Positions 32,541 to 37,338 of a DNA stretch of 37,338 nucleotides are shown piece after piece. The stretch comes from Bacteroidota bacterium. GTDB taxonomy: Bacteria > Bacteroidota > Bacteroidia > AKYH767-A > OLB10. The stretch lies in the NCBI GenBank assembly GCA_029547265.1, contig JAKPPP010000132.1, positions 1 through 37,338 on the forward strand, in the 5' to 3' direction. The notes under the pieces were generated by a model. It was not told where the DNA came from and did no database searches. It worked only from the letters and a program-made list of their open reading frames with translations. The stretch's first letter is position 1. Each line of letters starts with the position of its first letter. The position numbers and the translations under genes were made by a program.

Positions 32541-32640
32541 GGATGAATGAGTGAGGGAATGAATGAATGACTGAATGACTGAATGATTGAGTGAATGACT
32601 GAATGAGTGAATGACTGAATGAATGAATGATTAAATGACT
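32541..32640. repeat. GAAT/GACT/GAGT simple-sequence array 2
   Basis: About 24 four-base units, mostly GAAT alternating with GACT, GAGT and GATT. Same grammar as the array at 29059-29111, 3.4 kb away. It sits between the recA terminator and the promoter of the TPR lipoprotein. Confidence 0.92.
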
Positions 32641-32698
32641 TGGGAAATACTCAGTTATATCCTTCATTTTATTTCATCTGTTATAATACCTTTTTCAA

Positions 32699-32706
32699 TA
32701 AATTTG
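32699..32706 (+). promoter_or_regulatory. Promoter -7 box for the TPR lipoprotein
   Basis: TAAATTTG is an exact TAnnTTTG, 16 bases before the ATG at 32723. The -33 side is weak and the leader would be short. Confidence 0.45.
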
Positions 32707-32722
32707 CCTTTCAACCATTTCT

Positions 32723-33778
32723 ATGAAATTCTCTTCTCCTCTTCATCGTATTATCCGCACAATCGCTTTGTCGTTTGTTGCTTTCGCATTCCTGATCCTT
32801 GCCGGCTGTGGAAGTGATGCTAAAAAAACGGATAAAAAGGCTGTTACCGTAAATGATACTACGGCTATTGGGAAGTTAATTGCTGAGGTGAGTGTGAAAA
32901 TCGGACAAGAGCCCGGTAATGCTGTTTTGTATCACGAGCGTGCTAAGCTGCATATGCAGCGCATGGATGTCGGCAATGCTTTGCTCGATATGGGTAAGGC
33001 TACGGAGCTTGATAGTACCAAAGCCGACTTTTTCGTGACCTTGGGTGATGCTTATTTTGCTTCCGGTAAACCGGGAAAGGCGAAAGCTGCTTTAGAGAAG
33101 TGTTTGTCGATCGATGCAAACAATAAAGATGCTTATCAAAAATTAGCCGAGTTGTATTTTTACGCAACTCAATACAAAGAAGCTTTAGGTAATCTCGATA
33201 AAGTAATTAAACTCGATATCAACAGCTCTAAAGCTTATTTCATGAAAGGGATGTGCTACCGTGATATGGGCGATACAGCAAAAGCAATCTCGAGTTTCCA
33301 GACCGCCATAGAGCAGAAAGCTGATTACTACGATGCATTTCTTCAAATCGCGATGATGCATCATGCGCGCAACAATAAATTGGCTTTGCAATATTACGAT
33401 GCTGCAATTCGTGTGAATCCGAAGAGTACCGATGCTTTCTACGGCAGGGGATTATATCACCAAGAAGTTGAACACGATTTCGATAAAGCGATTCAAGATT
33501 ATACCAGCTGTGTGCAGATAAATAAGAATGCTATTAAAGCGCATTTTGCCTTGGGTTATGTACACTACGAATATTTGAAAGTGTATGATCAAGCCATCAA
33601 GCATTATACCGATGCCATTAACGTAGATCCTAACTACGCAGAAGCAATTTATAACAGGGGATTATGCTACGAAGCTTTAGGTAATATCGCTGCTGCCGCT
33701 CAAGACTACCGCCGCGCTATCGATGTACGCAAAGATTATCCGTTGGCGAAAGATGCGCTGGCACGCGTGGAGAAATAA
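32723..33778 (+). CDS. TPR-repeat lipoprotein
   Basis: 351 residues. The lipobox LAGC puts the lipidated Cys at 29. After a Lys/Asp/Thr-rich linker, about eight tetratricopeptide repeats run from about residue 65 to the end, with the usual A..Y...G and P...A spacing (for example AKADFFVTLGDAYFASGKPG, AYQKLAELYFYATQYKEAL, AIYNRGLCYEALGNIAAAA). TPR arrays bind other proteins. As an envelope lipoprotein it may scaffold a complex in the periplasm. It converges on a second TPR gene across an 8-bp repeat array, with no other neighbours to suggest a partner. Confidence 0.9.
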   Translation: MKFSSPLHRIIRTIALSFVAFAFLILAGCGSDAKKTDKKAVTVNDTTAIGKLIAEVSVKIGQEPGNAVLYHERAKLHMQRMDVGNALLDMGKATELDSTKADFFVTLGDAYFASGKPGKAKAALEKCLSIDANNKDAYQKLAELYFYATQYKEALGNLDKVIKLDINSSKAYFMKGMCYRDMGDTAKAISSFQTAIEQKADYYDAFLQIAMMHHARNNKLALQYYDAAIRVNPKSTDAFYGRGLYHQEVEHDFDKAIQDYTSCVQINKNAIKAHFALGYVHYEYLKVYDQAIKHYTDAINVDPNYAEAIYNRGLCYEALGNIAAAAQDYRRAIDVRKDYPLAKDALARVEK

Positions 33779-33881
33779 TTTGCTAATTTGCTAGTTAGAT
33801 AATTTGCTAATGTTGTTCCTATATTGTTTTTCGGCAATATAGATATTCAATTTTCAATTTCGATTCAGACGAGCTTCGCTC
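33777..33881. repeat. TTTGCTAA repeats and mini-hairpin between convergent TPR genes
   Basis: TTTGCTAATTTGCTAG and ATAATTTGCTAATG (33777-33811) are complementary in their GCTAAT cores to the ATTAGC cores of the array at 33882-33950. A transcript from either side could fold back on itself and may terminate here. GAGC-TTC-GCTC at 33871-33881 is a perfect mini-hairpin directly before the array. Confidence 0.6.
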
Positions 33882-33950
33882 CATTAGCACATTAGCACAT
33901 TAGCACATTAGCACATTAGCACATTAGCACATTAGCACATTAGCACATTA
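33882..33950. repeat. CATTAGCA 8-bp tandem array, 8 full copies plus a partial
   Basis: Perfect head-to-tail copies start at 33882 and every 8 bases to 33938; a partial CATTA follows at 33946-33950. The TTA at 33948-33950 is the stop codon of the minus-strand TPR gene, so the array abuts and includes its stop. Confidence 0.95.
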
Positions 33951-35552
33951 TTTACAATCTTTCGAATTCTTAATACTCTCAATCGCATCTTTCGCTTGCT
34001 TGGTAGTAGGTTCAATGCTAAGAACTTTATTCCATAATTCGATAGAGAGTTTGCAGTCTTTCGCTACGAATGCAGCATAAGCAAGGTAACTGTTAGCTTC
34101 AATCAAATTATTTTTTTGCTTAGCGATATTGGTAGTGTCAGCTTCAGCTAATGAAATAAATTTAGCATAGTGTGGATTCGCTAATCCTTGTTTTGCTCCT
34201 GTGTCTATCTGTGCGTTTGCACGTCCTCTCCAGAAGTATCCGTTTGGCCAACTAGGATTTAATTCAGTTACTTTAGCGAATGCTGTATCTGCTTTCACAT
34301 AATCTTTTGCTGAATACCAAGCACGTCCTAAGTTAAAACGATCGGTAGTAGTAATCTTCGCAACATTCGCAATTTTATCTTCATAAGTACGTGCTGCTAA
34401 ATCAAATTTCTTTGATTTGTTATAAAGGTCGGCAAGGTCGTCGTATAATTCCGATTGCTTCGGATCAATGCTTAATGCTGTCTTGATATATTGTGCTCCT
34501 AAGCTGTCGTTGCCCGCTTTAGCAAGGATCTTTCCATAGTATGAATAGTCGCGTGCGTAACGGCGTGAGGTATCGTTTGCAGTGATATCGAAAACTTTCT
34601 TAATGGTTTTCATCGCTGTGTCGTTCTTTCCGCCTTCGCAATTTACATACGCCATAATACGCATCATCCCTAAGTTCGTTGAATCAACTCGTGTGATATT
34701 TGCTAATTCGTTTAATGAGTTTATGTAGTCAGCACTTTCATATAAGAAGTATGCATAACGTAAACGAGCATTGGTATTGTTTTTCGATAGCTCAAGATAT
34801 TTTTTGTAGTTCTCTTTTGCTAAGTCGAGTTTACGAAGTTTGAAATTTACTTCACCAAGTTCGCGGTATGCAGGTGCGAAGTTCGGATCGATCTTTAGTG
34901 TGTTGTTGAACTCTTCAATAGCACCGTCGTAGTTCGTAGAACGCTTATACAATTGTCCTTTGTGAAGTACGGCTTTGATATTTGATTTATCAAGATCAAT
35001 AGCTTTGTTGTAGTTTAATGCAGCACTCGATCCGTTATTTTGTTCAGAGTAAATATCGCCCATCAAATTATAAACTTCCGGATTCTTAGGGTCTAACTTC
35101 GCTGCTTGATCGAGGTACGATTGAGCTGACATTAAATCTTGCGCTTTCGGATGATGGATATAAGCTTCTGCTGCTTCCATCAATACAATTGCACTTTTGC
35201 CTGCAGCATTTTTAACCGCAGCATCAATCATCGGTTTAGCTGTATTCATATCACCTTTCTCAAGTGATAATTCCGCTAACCCGATTTGTACTAATCCGTT
35301 GGTAGGGTCTTTTTGTAATCCTGTTTCGAAAATGATTTTTGCTGAATCAGGATTTTCGGCATCCATTAAATTTTCGCCGTAATAGTAATAATAAGTTCCG
35401 TTTGTCGGCTCCTTAGAAATAAGTTGCTGATAAATAGATGATGCAGCTTCATGTTGCTCGTTCTCATTAAGTCGGATCGCATCTTTTAATGTCTGTGCTT
35501 CTGCGCTGAATGATACAAAAGCAATGGCTGCAATTGGAATTAATTTTTTCAT
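33948..35552 (-). CDS. Exported TPR-repeat protein
   Basis: 534 residues. A signal peptide ends at FSAEAQ (about 20). About ten TPR units follow, from about residue 22 to 525 (for example LIEE-type DGAIEEFNNTLKIDPNFAPA, ELYDDLADLYNKSKKFDLAA, RFNLGRAWYSAKDYVKADTA). A C-terminal pair of Cys (about residues 501 and 533) may form a disulfide. It is probably periplasmic. It follows the PstS-like lipoprotein gene by 51 bases in the same direction. From recollection of Bacteroidota gene order, this pair often lies downstream of exbB-exbD-tonB, suggesting a role linked to TonB energy transduction; those genes are not in this window. Confidence 0.9.
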   Translation of the reverse strand: MKKLIPIAAIAFVSFSAEAQTLKDAIRLNENEQHEAASSIYQQLISKEPTNGTYYYYYGENLMDAENPDSAKIIFETGLQKDPTNGLVQIGLAELSLEKGDMNTAKPMIDAAVKNAAGKSAIVLMEAAEAYIHHPKAQDLMSAQSYLDQAAKLDPKNPEVYNLMGDIYSEQNNGSSAALNYNKAIDLDKSNIKAVLHKGQLYKRSTNYDGAIEEFNNTLKIDPNFAPAYRELGEVNFKLRKLDLAKENYKKYLELSKNNTNARLRYAYFLYESADYINSLNELANITRVDSTNLGMMRIMAYVNCEGGKNDTAMKTIKKVFDITANDTSRRYARDYSYYGKILAKAGNDSLGAQYIKTALSIDPKQSELYDDLADLYNKSKKFDLAARTYEDKIANVAKITTTDRFNLGRAWYSAKDYVKADTAFAKVTELNPSWPNGYFWRGRANAQIDTGAKQGLANPHYAKFISLAEADTTNIAKQKNNLIEANSYLAYAAFVAKDCKLSIELWNKVLSIEPTTKQAKDAIESIKNSKDCK

Positions 35553-35603
35553 TTTGGTTTTGCAATTTACGCTCGATCTGTGGGTCGATTTCGTCGTCTT
35601 GTT

Positions 35604-36539
35604 CTAATTTGTTTGGATCAGTCGTACCGGCATCGTAGCGGGTAGTAAACCCGACATTCTTACGATCCTTTGTCCTTGATCTCCGGCCACGAAGGAAACA
35701 AAGCCTGTGCCAAGTCCTGCGCGCCCTTCACGGTTAATCATGTAAACTTCACGAACCAACGGATATTGTTGAAGCGCGATATAGGCTTGATAAGGCTTAT
35801 AGTAGTCGTCGGGATAAACCGGATTGGAGGTAGTAGATACATCCAGCACTTTAATTCGCGAGAGGAATTGGTTGGCAGCGGGATCTTTAAAGTCGCTGAT
35901 CCATGCCACTCCAATTACGCCAATCGCGTTTTTATGTGATTCTACATAACTGATTACATCGGGATTCGATTTCGCAGCGAAGCAATATTCTGGCAAGGCT
36001 TTGCCTTTCATCACGCTGTCGCGTAAATAGCGAACATTCGATGATCCGTTGTTGTCGAATACAAATGTGATATCTCCTAAAGGTGACTTAGGATTGAATT
36101 GTTTCCAAGTGCTTGTCTTGCCCGATAAAATATCGATGAGCTGACTCATCTGAATCAAACTATCGGGATTGTCTTTGTTTACCACTAATGCAAGCGCATC
36201 GATCGCTACTTTAGTCGTTACAGGGAATAAGTTCCTCGATTTGAAATATGCTTCTTCCTGCGCATTTAATTTTCGCGTAGCAAGAATCACTTTCACTGAA
36301 TCTTTGATGAGATCACTGAAACAATCGGCTTCCGACTGATGCTTCATCGTGATATTTGCATAGCGATACAATCCCATGAAAGTATCTTTTTCTGCATCGG
36401 TAAAAGGCTGTAATGTCTCATCAGAAGCCAGAGTAACGTTCCCCGAAGTGGTGGTGTCGCTGTAAGGCTTTTTGAAATCGGTTCCGCAAGCGCTTAACAA
36501 GAGGGTAGCAGCAAGTAATAGGAAAGATCCTTTCATCAT
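35604..36539 (-). CDS. PstS-like substrate-binding lipoprotein
   Basis: 311 residues from the ATG at 36539 (another ATG at 36536); the frame is open to 36572, but the later start gives a clean lipoprotein signal MMKGSFLLLAATLLLSAC with Cys18. The mature part has the periplasmic binding fold of PstS: SDETLQPFTDAE at the first lobe, VAIDALALVVNKDNPDSLIQ, LSGKTSTWKQFNP, and VFDNNGSSNVRYLRD for the anion loop. Canonical PstS binds phosphate for an ABC importer; no pstCAB is nearby. In Bacteroidota, stand-alone members near tonB are common, and their ligand is not established. It is probably co-transcribed with the TPR gene downstream. Confidence 0.87.
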   Translation of the reverse strand: MMKGSFLLLAATLLLSACGTDFKKPYSDTTTSGNVTLASDETLQPFTDAEKDTFMGLYRYANITMKHQSEADCFSDLIKDSVKVILATRKLNAQEEAYFKSRNLFPVTTKVAIDALALVVNKDNPDSLIQMSQLIDILSGKTSTWKQFNPKSPLGDITFVFDNNGSSNVRYLRDSVMKGKALPEYCFAAKSNPDVISYVESHKNAIGVIGVAWISDFKDPAANQFLSRIKVLDVSTTSNPVYPDDYYKPYQAYIALQQYPLVREVYMINREGRAGLGTGFVSFVAGDQGQRIVRMSGLLPATMPVRLIQTN

Positions 36540-36606
36540 ATTACTAAAACGGCAACAATTTGTATTTAGCATGGCTCAGCGTAAAAAAATAATTCAAATT
36601 AATGGG

Positions 36607-36822
36607 TTAGTCTTGTTGTTGCATTTGCTTGTGAAGTTGCTTGATGCGGTACATGCGGAATCCACCGTAACCGATTAGCAAAATACCCAATACATAGCGC
36701 TTATAGCCGGGTAATAAATATTCCACATCTGGAGCCAATAGCACGTAAAATCCCAAAATAGGGTAGAGCGACGACATAAATGCCGTGAGGTAGAATAATA
36801 CCGGTTTCGACTTATTTGACAT
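36607..36822 (-). CDS. Small two-helix membrane protein
   Basis: 71 residues from the ATG at 36822 (MSNKSKPVLFYLTAFMSSLY...). The frame is open to 36870, but the upstream part is not protein-like in context. Two hydrophobic segments (about 8-28 and 39-55) and a basic/glutamine C-terminus (RIKQLHKQMQQQD) predict an inner-membrane hairpin with both ends in the cytoplasm. No family is recognised. It ends 67 bases before the PstS-like start and is likely in the same transcript. Confidence 0.65.
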   Translation of the reverse strand: MSNKSKPVLFYLTAFMSSLYPILGFYVLLAPDVEYLLPGYKRYVLGILLIGYGGFRMYRIKQLHKQMQQQD

Positions 36823-36870
36823 GTGAGCTGAAATATTCGCCACGAATTTACTAATTTTTAGAGTAATCAC

Positions 36871-37199
36871 CTCGTAAATCGGGTATGATATTCGACTGTG
36901 GTTGAGGATAATGGCTTTACCCCTAAAATCGGGGACAAATCGTCGAATTTATATCGAATTTGGTATCCCATTGGTTTCTTCAAACTAAACGAGATTCAAA
37001 TTTGAACACGGATGAAAGGATTTGAAAGGATTTGAAAGGATTTGAAATGGATTTGATTTTGGTTCCCATCGATTTCTTCAAACTAAACGAGATTCAAATT
37101 TGAACACGGATGAAAGGATTTGAAAGGATTTGAAATGGATTTGATTTTGGTATCCCATCGATTTCTTCAATCAACTATCGACTATCGACTAACATCCAA
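36871..37199. other. Intergenic region between the small membrane protein gene and the IS
   Basis: About 330 bases. The first 90 hold nothing I recognise except CCCCTAAAATCGGGG (36920-36934), a 5-bp hairpin. The rest is the tandem repeat at 36961-37171 and the short CTATCGACTATCGACTA direct repeat at about 37175-37191. There is no Bacteroidota promoter box for the minus-strand genes that I can defend. Confidence 0.6.
36961..37171 (+). repeat. Tandem repeat, two and a quarter copies of a 88-99-bp unit
   Basis: Copy 1 is 36961-37059, copy 2 is 37060-37147 and a partial copy is 37148-37171. Each opens TGGTATCCCAT, runs through TTCTTCAAACTAAACGAG and ATTTGAACACGGATG, and ends in GAAAGGATTT units. 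Copy 1 has three 10-bp units and copy 2 has two, which explains the length difference. It is related in inverted orientation to 29432-29560. Confidence 0.92.
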
Positions 37200-37338
37200 T
37201 GTCAGTGCCTGAAATACGTTGACCGTTTAAAAGGGAACAAAACCTTAAAAACGATAAAAAATGGCAACGAAACAACAGTACAAATTAAGTCAAGAAGAAC
37301 GCCGTCGCCGGGTGTTTAGTGATGAATTTAAGTTGAAA
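37200..37338 (+). mobile_element. Left end of an IS3-type insertion sequence (partial)
   Basis: TGTCAGTGCCTGAAATACG at 37200 followed by GTTGACCG is a plausible terminal inverted repeat (IS3-family ends begin TG and often contain TTGACC/TTGGACC). It stands 61 bases before a transposase-type ORF. The right end is outside the window, so the boundary is inferred. Confidence 0.55.
37261..37338 (+). CDS. Transposase OrfA, N-terminal fragment (IS3-type)
   Basis: The 26 visible codons start at an ATG preceded by an A-rich leader and run open to the window edge. They contain KLSQEERRRRVFSDEFKLK, which matches my recollection of the N-terminus of Bacteroidota IS3-family OrfA proteins, where RRVFSxEFK opens the helix-turn-helix that binds the IS ends. 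OrfA is normally followed by a frameshifted OrfB with the DDE catalytic domain; both lie beyond position 37338. The repeat-rich DNA before it may be the insertion target. Confidence 0.7.
   Translation, partial: MATKQQYKLSQEERRRRVFSDEFKLK

Noticed and set aside
33882..33950. Regular short repeats as a possible CRISPR array
   Set aside because: The unit is 8 bases with no spacers and there are no cas genes nearby; it is a simple tandem array.

Overview
The window reads as a chromosomal segment of a member of the Bacteroidota (Bacteroidetes), probably an environmental Chitinophagales/Sphingobacteriales-like lineage. This rests on Bacteroidota-type promoter cores (TAnnTTTG) at many gene starts, a surface-glycan degradation locus, Bacteroidota-style lipoproteins (SSC/SAC lipoboxes), an Alv-type ferredoxin divergent from a LuxC-like acyl-CoA reductase, type-B L31, and AT-rich intergenic DNA full of simple repeats. 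The exact genus cannot be read from the sequence.

Layout. 1-354 (-): the N-terminal part of an atypical response regulator that lacks the phospho-acceptor Asp and is frameshifted. 355-1768: a long AT-rich gap with hairpins, a tRNA-tail-like scrap and a decayed ORF. 1769-13324 (+): a compact run for N-glycan breakdown: FucP/NagP-like sugar permease, GH20 hexosaminidase, GH2 beta-mannosidase, GH92 alpha-mannosidase with extra C-terminal domains, a small membrane protein, glycosylasparaginase and CutC. 13329-15488 (-): a TonB-dependent receptor, convergent with cutC. 15799-17004 (-): a two-gene membrane operon (SHOCT coiled-coil protein plus polytopic protein). 17104-18952 (-): psuK-psuG, pseudouridine salvage. 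19070-20968 (-): acs. 21138-21515 (+): a small exported protein with a possible HMA-like fold. 21674-23135 (-): SDR plus PlsC. 23189-24374 (+): tandem paralogous outer-membrane-type proteins. 24389-25063 (-): mtgA. 25788-27265: divergent ferredoxin and acyl-CoA reductase. 27506-28990 (-): parallel beta-helix lipoprotein. 29574-30830 (-): acyltransferase-3 protein. 31024-32485 (+): rpmE2 and recA, each with its own promoter and terminator. 32723-35552: two convergent TPR proteins. 35604-36822 (-): PstS-like lipoprotein and a small membrane protein. From about 37200: the left end of an IS3-type insertion sequence running off the window.

How the genes work together. The clearest system is the N-glycan locus. 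GH92 trims alpha-mannose, GH2 removes the core beta-mannose, GH20 splits the GlcNAc-GlcNAc core, and glycosylasparaginase cuts the last GlcNAc from Asn. The permease would take the released sugar into the cytoplasm. CutC is translationally coupled to the glycosylasparaginase and may have an unrecognised role in this pathway. The locus has no SusC/SusD pair and no endo-glycosidase.

The other notable layer is intergenic: a dispersed repeat family present at both about 29.15-29.55 kb and 36.96-37.17 kb, mini-hairpins with compensating stem changes, several simple-sequence arrays and a set of strong terminators. I see no CRISPR array, phage module, defence island, rRNA or complete tRNA.
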